Below, piece after piece: positions 43,211 to 52,614 of a stretch of DNA of 64,000 nt; position 1 is the first letter of the stretch; every line of letters starts with the position of its first letter. Under the pieces are notes generated by a model. That model was not told the DNA's origin, did no database searches, and saw only the letters and a list, made by a program, of their open reading frames with translations. The position numbers and the translations under genes were made by a program. This DNA is from Streptomyces sp. NBC_01351 (lineage in GTDB: Bacteria; Actinomycetota; Actinomycetes; Streptomycetales; Streptomycetaceae), in the NCBI RefSeq assembly GCF_036237315.1, contig NZ_CP108356.1:6019501-6083500 (forward strand), read 5' to 3'.

Positions 43211-44590
43211 TCACCGCAGGCGGCGCACCGTGTAGGCCACCCCGACTTCGCGCGGGGATTCGCCCACGTACGCGTGCCCCCGCATCCCGCACCACGCGGG
43301 GATGTCCAGCCGGGCCACCTCGTCGTCGGAGACCACCGTCACCGTGCCGCCCACCGGGACGGTGCCGATGGCGCGGGCCAGCTCGATCACCGGCTGCGGG
43401 CAGCGGAGCCCCAGCGCGTCGAGCTCGACGGAGTCCGCCACCGGCGCCACCGCAGCGGGTTCCGATACGCCCAACTGCCTCCGTACGTCCGCCACCGCGC
43501 CCGGCAGGACCTCCAGGAACGCGTTGACCTCCTCCGCCGGCGTCCCCAGCGGGAGCGAGACCCGTACGTTCCCCTCCGACAGCACCCCCATCGCCCGCAG
43601 CACATGACTCGGGGTCAGCGTGGAGCTGGTGCACGACGAGCCCGAATTGACCGAGAAGCCCGCCCGGTCCAGCTCGTGGAGCAGCGTCTCCCCGTCGACG
43701 TACAGGCAGGAGAAGGTGACCAGGTGGGGGAGTCGGATGTCGGGGTGGCCCACCACCTCCACGTCCGGGACGAGGCGGACCACCCGCCGCCGGATGCGGT
43801 CCACCAGGATCCGCAGCCGGGCCGCCTCCGCCTCCGCCTCCGCCCGTACGGCCCTCAGCGAGGCCGCCGCCGCCACGATCGCGGGGAGGTTGACGAAGCC
43901 GGGGGAGCGGCCCGACTCCCTTTCGTCCGCCGGGCCTTGGGGCGAGAAGCGGACCCCCTTGCGGACCGCGAGCAGCCCCACCCCCGGCGGGCCGCCCCAC
44001 TTGTGCGCGCTCGCGGCGAGCACCGACCAGGCGCCCTCCACCGGGCCCCAGCCCAGCGACTGCGCCGCGTCGACGAGCAGCGGCACCCCCGCCGCCCCGC
44101 AGACCTCCGCGACCTCCGCGACCGGCTGGACCGTGCCCACCTCGTGGTTGGCCGACTGCAGGCAGGCCAGCGCGGTCGAGGGGCCCAGCGCGTCCGCGTA
44201 CCCGGCGGGAGCCACCGCGCCGAACCGGTCCACGGGGACCTCCGTCACCGCGCCGCCGCCCGCCGCGTGCACCTCGGCCGCATGGAGCACAGAACTGTGT
44301 TCGACCGCGGACACGACCAGACCGTCCCCGACACGCCGGCGCCCCGCGAGGACCCCCGAGACCCCCGCGTGAACCGCGTGCGTCCCCGAAGGAGTGAACA
44401 CGAGCTCGTCCGCGCGGCATCCCACCGCCTCCGCGGCGGCCTCTCGCGCCGCGTCGAGCAGCAGCCGCGCTCTCCTTCCCTCCCGGTACAACCGGGCCGG
44501 ATCGGCCCACCCCTCGTCGAGGGAGGCCTGCAAGGCCTGGCGTGCCACGGGGTGCAGGGGCGCGGCGGACGCGCTGTCGAAGTACGGCAT
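43211..44590 (-). CDS. Cysteine desulfurase fused to a TusA-like sulfur carrier
   Basis: 459 residues. Residues 1-365 are a class-V PLP enzyme of the NifS/IscS type: PLP-binding Lys197 in SAHKWGGP and persulfide Cys320 in NSGSSCTSS. Residues about 385-459 form a TusA domain with the persulfide-accepting Cys397 in GLRCPQPV. In other bacteria these are separate proteins that relay sulfur from cysteine toward thiolated tRNA or molybdopterin; here the donor and first acceptor are in one chain. It stands alone, divergent from ctaC. Confidence 0.92.
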   Translation of the reverse strand: MPYFDSASAAPLHPVARQALQASLDEGWADPARLYREGRRARLLLDAAREAAAEAVGCRADELVFTPSGTHAVHAGVSGVLAGRRRVGDGLVVSAVEHSSVLHAAEVHAAGGGAVTEVPVDRFGAVAPAGYADALGPSTALACLQSANHEVGTVQPVAEVAEVCGAAGVPLLVDAAQSLGWGPVEGAWSVLAASAHKWGGPPGVGLLAVRKGVRFSPQGPADERESGRSPGFVNLPAIVAAAASLRAVRAEAEAEAARLRILVDRIRRRVVRLVPDVEVVGHPDIRLPHLVTFSCLYVDGETLLHELDRAGFSVNSGSSCTSSTLTPSHVLRAMGVLSEGNVRVSLPLGTPAEEVNAFLEVLPGAVADVRRQLGVSEPAAVAPVADSVELDALGLRCPQPVIELARAIGTVPVGGTVTVVSDDEVARLDIPAWCGMRGHAYVGESPREVGVAYTVRRLR

Positions 44591-44775
44591 ACGGGCACGC
44601 TAACCGGAGCCCGGCAGCCGCCGAGGTCAGGGGCCGTCAGATGGCTTCCGGAGGCCGCCATTCAGGGGTGTTCGGCCGGTGCTCGACCCGTCCCCCGTAC
44701 GGCGGATCCATCCCTTCGGGGGCCCTGGCGGCGCGTTGGGCACCCTCCCCGCGCGACCTCAAATAGCGTCCAGTA

Positions 44776-44804
44776 GGGTTTGGTCCGCATAAACATCCAA
44801 ACCC
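44776..44804. promoter_or_regulatory. Inverted repeat in the ctaC upstream region
   Basis: GGGTTTGG (44776-44783) and CCAAACCC (44797-44804) flank 13 bases, about 80-110 bases before the ctaC start. It could be a leader hairpin or a regulator site. The rest of the 294-base gap holds no gene. Confidence 0.4.
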
Positions 44805-44884
44805 CTGCCTGCGTCAGGGCCGGCGACCGACCCGAACACGGCCGCGGCCGGCCGCGCGGGCCGAGACTCTCGGGAAGGCGCTAC

Positions 44885-45862
44885 GTGAGTCCCTACGGCT
44901 CCGACCGCTCGCCGCGGCGCCCGATGCGGCGGAAGCTGCTGCAGGCGCTGACTGCGGGCGCGGTCCTGGTGACCGCCACAGGTTGCACCTCGCTTACATG
45001 GAAAGACTTTCCCCGCCTCGGAATGCCGACTCCGGTAACCGAGGAGGCTCCGCGCATCCTCTCCCTGTGGCAGGGGTCCTGGGCGGCCGCCCTCATCACG
45101 GGCATCCTGGTCTGGGGCCTGATCATGTGGTCCGTCATCTTCCACCGGCGCAGCCGGACGAAGGTGGAGGTCCCCCCGCAGACCCGTTACAACATGCCCA
45201 TCGAGGCGCTGTACACGGTGGTCCCGCTCATCATCGTCTCGGTGTTCTTCTACTTCACCGCGCGTGACGAGTCGAAGCTGCTGGCGCTCACTCCCAAGCC
45301 GCCGCACACCATCAACGTGGTCGGCTACCAGTGGAGCTGGGGCTTCAACTACATCGAGAACGTCGATGGAGACGCGGCCACCCCGAAGGCGGGCGAGGTT
45401 CCCAAGGAGCTCTCCGCCATCCCGGACCGCTTCACCAAGCAGTTCCCGGCCGGTGCCGAGGGCGTCTACACCAAGGGTGTCCCCGCCGACCGGAACCCGG
45501 AGACGGGCAACCCGGGCCCGACCCTCGTCCTCCCCAAGGGCGAGAAGGTCCGCTTCATCCTGTCGTCCAATGACGTCATCCACTCCTTCTGGGTGGTCCC
45601 CTTCCTGTTCAAGCAGGACGTCATCCCGGGCCACACCAACGTCTTCGAGGTCACCCCGACCGAAGAAGGCACCTTCATGGGCAAGTGTGCCGAGCTCTGC
45701 GGCGTCGACCACTCCCGCATGCTCTTCAACGTCAAGGTGGTCTCCCCGGAGGCCTACAAGGCGCACCTGAAGGAGCTGGCGGAGAAGGGTCAGACCGGCT
45801 TCCTCCCGGCCGGCATCAAGCAGACCGACCCGGCCCGGAACGCGGAGACGAACCAACTGTGA
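44885..45862 (+). CDS. ctaC: Cytochrome c oxidase (aa3) subunit II
   Basis: 325 residues. A lipoprotein-type signal (LVTATGC, Cys34) precedes two membrane helices (about 60-86 and 108-126) and a cupredoxin domain carrying the CuA site: His233, Cys268 and Cys272 in [12 protein letters not shown], His276 and Met279. It receives electrons from the attached cytochrome cc of QcrC in the actinobacterial bc1-aa3 supercomplex. GTG at 44885 has GGGAAGG six bases upstream. It overlaps ctaD by 4 bases. Confidence 0.96.
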   Translation: MSPYGSDRSPRRPMRRKLLQALTAGAVLVTATGCTSLTWKDFPRLGMPTPVTEEAPRILSLWQGSWAAALITGILVWGLIMWSVIFHRRSRTKVEVPPQTRYNMPIEALYTVVPLIIVSVFFYFTARDESKLLALTPKPPHTINVVGYQWSWGFNYIENVDGDAATPKAGEVPKELSAIPDRFTKQFPAGAEGVYTKGVPADRNPETGNPGPTLVLPKGEKVRFILSSNDVIHSFWVVPFLFKQDVIPGHTNVFEVTPTEEGTFMGKCAELCGVDHSRMLFNVKVVSPEAYKAHLKELAEKGQTGFLPAGIKQTDPARNAETNQL

Positions 45863-47592
45863 GCATCCTCAACGAATCCCAGGGTGCCGCCGCAGCCGAC
45901 TCGTATGAGAACGAGCTGCCTGTGCGGCGCAAGCAGCCGGGCAACGTGGTCGTGAAGTGGCTCACCACCACCGACCACAAGACCATCGGCACGATGTACC
46001 TGCTCACGTCGTTCGTGTTCTTCATCATCGGCGGCGTCATGGCTCTGTTCATGCGCGCCGAGCTGGCCCGCCCGGGCACGCAGATCATGTCGAACGAGCA
46101 GTTCAACCAGGCGTTCACGATGCACGGCACGATCATGCTGCTGATGTTCGCGACGCCGCTGTTCGCCGGATTCGCGAACTGGATCATGCCGCTGCAGATC
46201 GGCGCGCCCGACGTGGCGTTCCCGCGGCTGAACATGTTCGCGTACTGGCTGTACCTCTTCGGCTCGATCATCGCGGTGGCCGGTTTCGTCACCCCGCAGG
46301 GTGCGGCCGACTTCGGCTGGTTCGCCTACTCGCCGCTGACCGACGCCGTCCGCTCGCCGGGCATCGGCAGCGACATGTGGATCATGGGTCTGGCCTTCTC
46401 CGGCTTCGGCACGATCCTCGGCTCGGTCAACTTCATCACCACGATCATCTGCATGCGCGCTCCGGGCATGACGATGTTCCGCATGCCGATCTTCACCTGG
46501 AACGTGCTGCTGACCGGTGTCCTGGTCCTGCTCGCCTTCCCGGTTCTGGCCGCCGCGCTCTTCGCGCTGGAGGCCGACCGCAAGTTCGGCTCGCACATCT
46601 TCGACGCGGCCAACGGCGGCGCGCTGCTGTGGCAGCACCTCTTCTGGTTCTTCGGACACCCAGAGGTGTACATCATCGCGCTGCCGTTCTTCGGCATCAT
46701 CTCCGAGGTCATCCCGGTCTTCTCGCGCAAGCCGATGTTCGGTTACATCGGTCTCATCGCGGCGACGATCGCGATCGCCGGCCTCTCGGTGACCGTGTGG
46801 GCGCACCACATGTACGTCACCGGCGGCGTGCTATTGCCGTTCTTCTCCTTCATGACCTTCCTTATCGCGGTACCGACCGGTGTGAAGTTCTTCAACTGGA
46901 TCGGCACCATGTGGAAGGGCTCGCTGTCCTTCGAGACCCCGATGCTCTGGGCCGTCGGCTTCCTGGTCACCTTCACCTTCGGTGGCCTGACCGGCGTCAT
47001 CCTGGCCTCGCCCCCGCTGGACTTCCACGTCTCCGACTCGTACTTCGTCGTCGCGCACTTCCACTACGTCATCTTCGGCACCGTGGTCTTCGCGATGTTC
47101 TCCGGCTTCCACTTCTGGTGGCCGAAGTTCACGGGCAAGATGCTGGACGAGCGCCTCGGCAAGATCACCTTCTGGACCCTGTTCGTGGGCTTCCACGGCA
47201 CGTTCCTGGTGCAGCACTGGCTGGGTGCCGAGGGCATGCCGCGTCGTTACGCGGACTACCTCGCCGCCGACGGCTTCACCCTGCTGAACACGATCTCCAC
47301 GATCAGCTCCTTCCTGCTCGGCCTGTCGATGCTTCCCTTCATGTACAACGTGTGGAAGACCGCCAAGTACGGCAAGAAGATCGAGGTCGACGACCCGTGG
47401 GGCTACGGCCGTTCGCTCGAGTGGGCGACGTCCTGCCCGCCGCCGCGGCACAACTTCCTCACCCTGCCGCGGATCCGTTCCGAATCCCCGGCGTTCGACC
47501 TGCACCACCCGGAGATCGCGGCCCTCGACCACCTCGAGGACCACGCGGGTAGCAAGGCCGTCACCGGTGGCAGCAAGGAGGCCGGCAAGTGA
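45859..47592 (+). CDS. ctaD: Cytochrome c oxidase (aa3) subunit I
   Basis: 577 residues, twelve membrane helices. Reduces O2 and pumps protons; haem and CuB histidines are in [27 protein letters not shown] and the haem pair in [16 protein letters not shown] start overlaps ctaC; its stop overlaps ctaF. A Cys-free, acidic C-terminal tail of about 60 residues extends beyond the last helix, as in other Streptomyces. Confidence 0.98.
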   Translation: MSILNESQGAAAADSYENELPVRRKQPGNVVVKWLTTTDHKTIGTMYLLTSFVFFIIGGVMALFMRAELARPGTQIMSNEQFNQAFTMHGTIMLLMFATPLFAGFANWIMPLQIGAPDVAFPRLNMFAYWLYLFGSIIAVAGFVTPQGAADFGWFAYSPLTDAVRSPGIGSDMWIMGLAFSGFGTILGSVNFITTIICMRAPGMTMFRMPIFTWNVLLTGVLVLLAFPVLAAALFALEADRKFGSHIFDAANGGALLWQHLFWFFGHPEVYIIALPFFGIISEVIPVFSRKPMFGYIGLIAATIAIAGLSVTVWAHHMYVTGGVLLPFFSFMTFLIAVPTGVKFFNWIGTMWKGSLSFETPMLWAVGFLVTFTFGGLTGVILASPPLDFHVSDSYFVVAHFHYVIFGTVVFAMFSGFHFWWPKFTGKMLDERLGKITFWTLFVGFHGTFLVQHWLGAEGMPRRYADYLAADGFTLLNTISTISSFLLGLSMLPFMYNVWKTAKYGKKIEVDDPWGYGRSLEWATSCPPPRHNFLTLPRIRSESPAFDLHHPEIAALDHLEDHAGSKAVTGGSKEAGK

Positions 47593-47987
47593 AGGTCCAA
47601 GGCAAGCTCTTCCTCTGGCTCTCCTTCTTCATCCTGGTCATGGCCATCGTGTACGGCGTGTGGTCGAAGGAGCCCGTCGGTACCACCGCGCTCTTCCTGG
47701 CCTTCGGCCTGAGCGTCATGATCGGCTACTACCTGGCCTTCACGGCCAAGCGCGTCGACGAGATGGCCCAGGACAACCTGGAGGCCGACGTCGCCGACGA
47801 GGCGGGCGAGCTGGGGTTCTTCGCCCCGCACAGCTGGCAGCCGCTCGCGCTGGCGATCGGTGGCGCCTTCGCCTTCATGGGCGTCATCTTCGGCTGGTGG
47901 CTCATGTACTTCTCCGCCCCGATCCTGCTGATCGGCCTGTGGGGCTGGGTGTACGAGTACTACCGCGGTGAGAACCAGAACCAGTAG
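47589..47987 (+). CDS. ctaF: Actinobacterial cytochrome c oxidase subunit IV
   Basis: 132 residues with four membrane helices in two pairs. This small subunit is specific to actinobacterial aa3 oxidase and stabilises subunit I. GTG start in a GTGA overlap with ctaD; a strong hairpin ends the ctaCDF transcript. Confidence 0.94.
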   Translation: MKVQGKLFLWLSFFILVMAIVYGVWSKEPVGTTALFLAFGLSVMIGYYLAFTAKRVDEMAQDNLEADVADEAGELGFFAPHSWQPLALAIGGAFAFMGVIFGWWLMYFSAPILLIGLWGWVYEYYRGENQNQ

Positions 47988-48030
47988 CACCACCCATAGC
48001 GGCACCCGCGCGGCAGCGCCGCGTGGCACC

Positions 48031-48069
48031 AGGGGCCCGGACACCTCCATTGGAGGAGTCCGGGCCCCT
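48031..48069 (+). terminator. Hairpin terminator after ctaF
   Basis: A 12-base-pair outer stem (48031-48042 with 48058-48069), one A/A bulge and a 5-base-pair inner stem with ATT loop, followed by CGTTTGC. Confidence 0.85.
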
Positions 48070-48123
48070 CGTTTGCAGTCATCCCGCGCGCCGGAGTTGT
48101 CATACCTTCATAGCGTTGGCCCC

Positions 48124-49368
48124 ATGAACCACTCACCGCGTCTTTGGACGGTACTCAGCTGCTCCCTGCTGGTCGCGTCCCTCGGGGCCGGCGCCACCGC
48201 ATGCGGGTCCGACGACAATCCGCTGTCGGCGCGCCCGTACGACGCGGGCGATCAGGTCGTTTTCAACCAGACCGTCGGCAGCCGCCCCGTGGACCCCGAC
48301 AAGCCCCTGGAAGTCACCACGAAGGGGGACGAGGCCCGCATCACCGACGTGACGGTCGTGGACACCCACGGCCGCCGCCTGGCGGGCGAGTTGTCTGCCA
48401 AGGGGGACCGCTGGCACAACACCGTCCCGATGGCCGCGGGCGTCCGCTACACCGTCACCGTCAGCACGGAGGACGGGAAGGGCGCCCAGGGGCGCCGCAC
48501 GGTCGCCTTCGAGACCACCCCGGGCAGGGGAGTCCTCAAGGTCGAATTCGGCCCGGACGCGGGCAAATACGGCGTCGGGCAGCCCGTCACGGCCGAACTC
48601 AGCGAACCCGTCAAGGACAAGGCAGCCCGCGCCGTCGTCGAAAGGGGTCTGGTCGTCAACACCCCATCGGGCGTCGAGGGCGCCTGGCACTGGGTCGACG
48701 ACAAGAAGCTGCACTACCGCCCGAAGGAGTACTGGCCCGCCAACACCACGGTCTCCGTACGGAGCAACCTGGAAGGGGTCAGGGTCTCGGACCACCTCTA
48801 CGGGGCCGCGGCCAAGCCGTTGAAGCTGGAGATCGGCGACCGCGTCGAGGTCACCACGGACGCCTCCTCGCACTACCTCACGTTCAAGCGCAACGGAGAA
48901 GTGATCAACACCATTCCGGTGACCACCGGGAAACCCGGCTTCTCCACCCGCAACGGCGTCAAGGTGGTGCTCGGCAAGCAGTACTACGTCCAGATGCGCG
49001 GCGACACGGTCGGCATCGGCGGCAGCGAGTACTACAACCTCCCCGTCTACTGGGCCACCCGGGTGACATGGAGCGGTGAGTACGTGCACGCCGCGCCGTG
49101 GTCCGTCGGCTCCCACGGCTACGCGAACGTCAGCCACGGCTGCACCGGCATGAGCACGGGCAACGCCGCCTGGTTCTACGAGAACATCAACGAAGGCGAC
49201 ATCGTCAAGGTGATCAACAGCATCGGCGACGACATGGACATCTTCGGCAACGGCTTCGGCGACTGGAACATGGACTGGAAGGACTGGCGCGAGGGCAGCG
49301 CCCTCCTGAAGGGCACCCAGGAAGGCCGCAGCCCCGTCGACCAGGCGCGCCTGCGACCCACCGTCTGA
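48124..49368 (+). CDS. L,D-transpeptidase, lipoprotein, with Ig-like domains
   Basis: 414 residues. Lipoprotein signal with Cys27 (GAGATAC), two immunoglobulin-like domains (about 45-250), then the YkuD catalytic domain with SVGSHGYANVSHGCTGMS (His338, Cys340). It forms 3-3 crosslinks between meso/LL-diaminopimelate residues in peptidoglycan outside the membrane. The Asp-rich tail with NMDWKDWREG is typical of actinobacterial Ldts. It sits between the ctaCDF and ctaE-qcr blocks with its own upstream region. Confidence 0.93.
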   Translation: MNHSPRLWTVLSCSLLVASLGAGATACGSDDNPLSARPYDAGDQVVFNQTVGSRPVDPDKPLEVTTKGDEARITDVTVVDTHGRRLAGELSAKGDRWHNTVPMAAGVRYTVTVSTEDGKGAQGRRTVAFETTPGRGVLKVEFGPDAGKYGVGQPVTAELSEPVKDKAARAVVERGLVVNTPSGVEGAWHWVDDKKLHYRPKEYWPANTTVSVRSNLEGVRVSDHLYGAAAKPLKLEIGDRVEVTTDASSHYLTFKRNGEVINTIPVTTGKPGFSTRNGVKVVLGKQYYVQMRGDTVGIGGSEYYNLPVYWATRVTWSGEYVHAAPWSVGSHGYANVSHGCTGMSTGNAAWFYENINEGDIVKVINSIGDDMDIFGNGFGDWNMDWKDWREGSALLKGTQEGRSPVDQARLRPTV

Positions 49369-49408
49369 GGCCACAAGCGCCTCCACGGCCTCCCGCGACC
49401 TCCACGGC

Positions 49409-49434
49409 CTCCGGGGCCCCTCAGGGCCCCGGAG
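49409..49434. terminator. Bidirectional hairpin terminator
   Basis: An 11-base-pair stem (49409-49419 with 49424-49434) with a 4-base loop between convergent L,D-transpeptidase and receiver-domain genes. Confidence 0.75.
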
Positions 49435-49450
49435 ACGCGCTGGCGGACCG

Positions 49451-49852
49451 TCAGGCGTCCAGGGACAGCCGGGAGCGCAGCAGGCCGGCCAGGACGTCCG
49501 GGAACTCCACCGGGTCCACCGGCAGGGTCACGGCCGCGTCCGCACGGCTCCACGTGGCCAGCCAGGCGTCCTGAGGGCGCCCCATCAGCAACAGCACCGG
49601 CGGACACCGGAAGATCTCGTCCTTGATCTGCCGGCACACACCCATGCCCCCGGCCGGAACCGCCTCGCCGTCCAGCACGCACACGTCGATGCCGCCCGCG
49701 TCCAGCTCCGACAGGACCGCCGGAAGCGTCGCGCACTCCACGAACTCCACCGGCGGCAGGTCCGCGGCCGGCCGACGCCCGGCCGCCAGCCGCACCTGCT
49801 CCCGGGTGCCCGCGTCGTCGCTGTAGACCAGAACCCGCGCAGTCGCCCGCAT
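49451..49852 (-). CDS. Stand-alone receiver-like protein (degenerate)
   Basis: 133 residues, CheY-like fold: strand 1 with SDD (Asp12/Asp13), ICVCVLDGEAVP-type strand 3 with Asp61 at the phospho-site, and VLLLMG as strand 4. The conserved Lys of the last loop is missing (TLPVDPVEF instead of a KP motif) and the Thr/Ser switch is unclear, so normal phosphorylation is doubtful. No output domain. It lies inside the cytochrome oxidase region, divergent from ctaE, and may be an adaptor. Confidence 0.75.
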   Translation of the reverse strand: MRATARVLVYSDDAGTREQVRLAAGRRPAADLPPVEFVECATLPAVLSELDAGGIDVCVLDGEAVPAGGMGVCRQIKDEIFRCPPVLLLMGRPQDAWLATWSRADAAVTLPVDPVEFPDVLAGLLRSRLSLDA

Positions 49853-50041
49853 TTCGTTCCTCCACGTGTCCCGTGAATCACGTTGATGTTGCGCGGGATG
49901 CTACTCCTCCCGCTGCGCTGTCAACATCGGTTCGGCGATGTCGCACGTGAGGCCCCGGGAGGGGCTTCTGATGGGCCGTTCGGGCCTTGCACACGCCCCT
50001 GACACTCCGAACGGCACCCCCCGGGGTGAGGGCGGGATAAG

Positions 50042-50062
50042 CGACCGACATAATGTCGGTCG
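50042..50062. promoter_or_regulatory. Perfect palindrome spanning the ctaE start
   Basis: CGACCGACAT (50042-50051), a central A, then ATGTCGGTCG (50053-50062): exact 10-base arms. The second arm begins with the ATG assigned to ctaE. It could be an operator, a start-masking hairpin in the mRNA, or both. Confidence 0.55.
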
Positions 50063-50673
50063 TGGCGACAGCAACGACAGTAGATACCGGGCACGCGCAC
50101 CCGACGGTCAACCGGCCGAACCTCGTCAGCGTGGGAACCATCATCTGGTTGAGTTCCGAGCTGATGTTCTTCGCGGCCCTCTTCGCGATGTACTTCACCC
50201 TGCGATCCGTGACGGGCGCCGAGTTCTGGACAGAGAAGGCCTCGGCCTTGAATCTGCCCTTCTCGGCGACGAACACGACGATCCTGGTGCTCTCCTCGCT
50301 CACCTGCCAGCTCGGCGTGTTCGCCGCCGAGCGCGGTGACGTGAAGAAGCTCCGGACGTGGTTCATCATCACGTTCGTCATGGGTGCGATCTTCATTGGC
50401 GGGCAGGTGTTCGAGTACACCGAGCTGGTCAAGCACGAGGGCCTGAGCCTCTCGTCAGACCCGTACGGCTCGGTGTTCTACCTGACTACCGGCTTCCACG
50501 GTCTGCACGTGACAGGCGGTCTCATCGCCTTCCTGCTGGTCCTCGGCCGGACGTACGCGGCCAAGAGGTTCACCCACGAACAGGCCACGTCGGCCATCGT
50601 CGTGTCCTACTACTGGCACTTCGTCGATGTCGTCTGGATCGGCCTCTTCGCGACGATCTACCTGATCAAGTAG
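50053..50673 (+). CDS. ctaE: Cytochrome c oxidase subunit III
   Basis: 206 residues, five membrane helices, actinobacterial short form. Family segments: [25 protein letters not shown] and [15 protein letters not shown]. No conventional ribosome-binding site precedes the ATG at 50053 at normal distance; a GTG at 50062 (VATATTVD) is the alternative. It leads the ctaE-qcrC-qcrA-qcrB cluster; the gap to qcrC is 76 bases. Confidence 0.95.
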   Translation: MSVVATATTVDTGHAHPTVNRPNLVSVGTIIWLSSELMFFAALFAMYFTLRSVTGAEFWTEKASALNLPFSATNTTILVLSSLTCQLGVFAAERGDVKKLRTWFIITFVMGAIFIGGQVFEYTELVKHEGLSLSSDPYGSVFYLTTGFHGLHVTGGLIAFLLVLGRTYAAKRFTHEQATSAIVVSYYWHFVDVVWIGLFATIYLIK

Positions 50674-50749
50674 CGAAAACGTCACCGGGCCCGACCCGGC
50701 ACTCCATCCAGAAACACCGACGCAGAAGATCCTGACACCGGGGTAATCC

Positions 50750-51559
50750 GTGAAAAAGCTCTCCGCACGACGACGCCATCCGCTGGCGGCGGTCGTCGTT
50801 CTACTCCTCGCGCTGGCGGCCACTGGGGGGCTGTACGCCGCCTTCGCCCCCGCGGGCAAGGCGCAGGCCGACGAAACCGCCCAGTCCCTCGCCATCGAGG
50901 AGGGCAAGAAGCTCTACGCCGTGGGTTGCGCAAGCTGCCACGGAACCGGCGGTCAGGGTTCCACTGACGGCCCCAGCCTGGTCGGCGTCGGCTCCGCGGC
51001 CGTCGACTTCCAGGTGAGCACGGGCCGCATGCCCGCCCAGCAGCCCGGCGCCCAGGTGCCGAAGAAGCCGGCGATCTACACCCAGGCGCAGATCGACCAG
51101 CTGGCCGCGTACATCGCGTCGCTCGGCGCCGGTCCGATCACGCCGACCGAGAAGCAGTACGACCCGGCGGGTGCCGACATCGCCAAGGGTGGTGAGCTGT
51201 TCCGCAACAACTGCGCGCAGTGCCACAACTTCACCGGCGAGGGCGGCGCCCTGACGAACGGCAAGTACGCCCCCAACCTTGAGGACGTCTCGCCGAAGCA
51301 CATCTACGAGGCCATGCTCACCGGCCCGCAGAACATGCCCTCCTTCCCCGACAGCACCATGCCGGAGAAGCAGAAGAAGGACATCATCGCGTACCTGGAG
51401 AACGTCAACGGCGAGAAGTCGACCAACCCCGGTGGCCTGAAGCTCGGTGGCCTCGGCCCCGTCTCCGAGGGTCTCTTCGGTTGGATCTTCGCCCTGGGTG
51501 CGCTGATCGCTGTCGCCGTCTGGGTCGCGGCCCACACCGCTAAGGCCAAGAAGTCATGA
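50750..51559 (+). CDS. qcrC: Ubiquinol/menaquinol-cytochrome c reductase, di-haem cytochrome cc subunit
   Basis: 269 residues. N-terminal membrane helix, two c-type haem domains with CASCH (Cys60-His64) and CAQCH (Cys155-His159), and a C-terminal helix. It replaces soluble cytochrome c, carrying electrons from the Rieske protein directly to CuA of CtaC. GTG start; the stop overlaps qcrA. Confidence 0.97.
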   Translation: MKKLSARRRHPLAAVVVLLLALAATGGLYAAFAPAGKAQADETAQSLAIEEGKKLYAVGCASCHGTGGQGSTDGPSLVGVGSAAVDFQVSTGRMPAQQPGAQVPKKPAIYTQAQIDQLAAYIASLGAGPITPTEKQYDPAGADIAKGGELFRNNCAQCHNFTGEGGALTNGKYAPNLEDVSPKHIYEAMLTGPQNMPSFPDSTMPEKQKKDIIAYLENVNGEKSTNPGGLKLGGLGPVSEGLFGWIFALGALIAVAVWVAAHTAKAKKS

Positions 51560-52614
51560 GTAGCCAAGACATTCCCGAAGAGAAGCACCTGCCGAGCGAG
51601 CAGGGCGACGCCCACCACGGTGGCGTAGCGGTCGCGGACGACCCGTTCGCGGACCCGGGCCTCCCGGTCCACAAGCCGCGCATCCAGGACATCGACGAGC
51701 GGGCGGCGAAGCGCTCCGAGCGCACCGTCGCGATGCTGTTCACGCTGTCGATGCTGGCCACGGTCGGCTTCATCGTCAGCTACGTGACCCTGCCGGTCGA
51801 CAAGATCGTGTACATCTTCCCCCTCGGGAAGGTGAGCGCGCTCAACTTCGCCCTCGGCATGACCCTGGGCACGGCGCTCTTCTGCATCGGCGCGGGCGCG
51901 GTCCACTGGGCCCGCACCCTGATGTCCGACGTCGAGGTCGCCGACGAGCGTCACCCGATCGCCGCTCCGCCGGAGGTCAAGGCGAAGGTCCTGCAGGACT
52001 TCGCCGACGGTGCGAACGAGTCCGGCATCGGCCGCCGTCCGCTGATCCGCAACACGATGCTGGGCGCGCTGGCGATGCTGCCGCTCTCCGCCGTGATGAT
52101 CCTGCGCGACACGGGCCCGATGCCCGAGGACAAGCTCCGCAAGACCCTGTGGGCCAAGGGCAAGCTGCTCATCAACCAGAACACGATGGAGCCGCTGCGT
52201 CCCGAGGACGTCGTGGTCGGTTCGCTGACGTTCGCCATGCCGGAAGGCCTGGACGAGCACCAGCACGACTTCCAGACCCAGATCGCCAAGGCCGCCCTGA
52301 TGATCGTCCGGATCCAGCCGGAGGACATCAAGGACAAGCAGGAGCTGGAGTGGTCCCACGACGGGATCGTGGCCTACTCCAAGATCTGCACCCACGTCGG
52401 CTGCCCGATCAGCCTGTACGAGCAGCAGACCCACCACGTGCTCTGCCCGTGCCACCAGTCCACCTTCGACCTCTCCGACGGCGCCCGTGTCATCTTCGGC
52501 CCGGCCGGTCACGCGCTTCCGCAGCTGCGGATCGGTGTGAATGACGAAGGCTTCCTCGAGGCGCTCGGCGACTTCGAAGAGCCCGTCGGTCCTTCATTCT
52601 GGGAGCGCGGATGA
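51556..52614 (+). CDS. qcrA: Rieske iron-sulfur subunit of the bc1 complex
   Basis: 352 residues with three membrane helices (about 58-80, 95-117, 168-184) rather than the single one of typical Rieske proteins, as in other actinobacteria. The [2Fe-2S] ligands are Cys278, His280, Cys297 and His300 (CTHVGC, CPCHQS) with Cys283 and Cys299 forming the disulfide. ATG overlaps qcrC; the stop overlaps qcrB. Confidence 0.97.
   Translation: MSSQDIPEEKHLPSEQGDAHHGGVAVADDPFADPGLPVHKPRIQDIDERAAKRSERTVAMLFTLSMLATVGFIVSYVTLPVDKIVYIFPLGKVSALNFALGMTLGTALFCIGAGAVHWARTLMSDVEVADERHPIAAPPEVKAKVLQDFADGANESGIGRRPLIRNTMLGALAMLPLSAVMILRDTGPMPEDKLRKTLWAKGKLLINQNTMEPLRPEDVVVGSLTFAMPEGLDEHQHDFQTQIAKAALMIVRIQPEDIKDKQELEWSHDGIVAYSKICTHVGCPISLYEQQTHHVLCPCHQSTFDLSDGARVIFGPAGHALPQLRIGVNDEGFLEALGDFEEPVGPSFWERG

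Noticed and set aside
44542..44766. 74-residue plus-strand frame between the desulfurase and ctaC
   Set aside because: It overlaps the desulfurase start region antisense, with no ribosome-binding site or conserved features.
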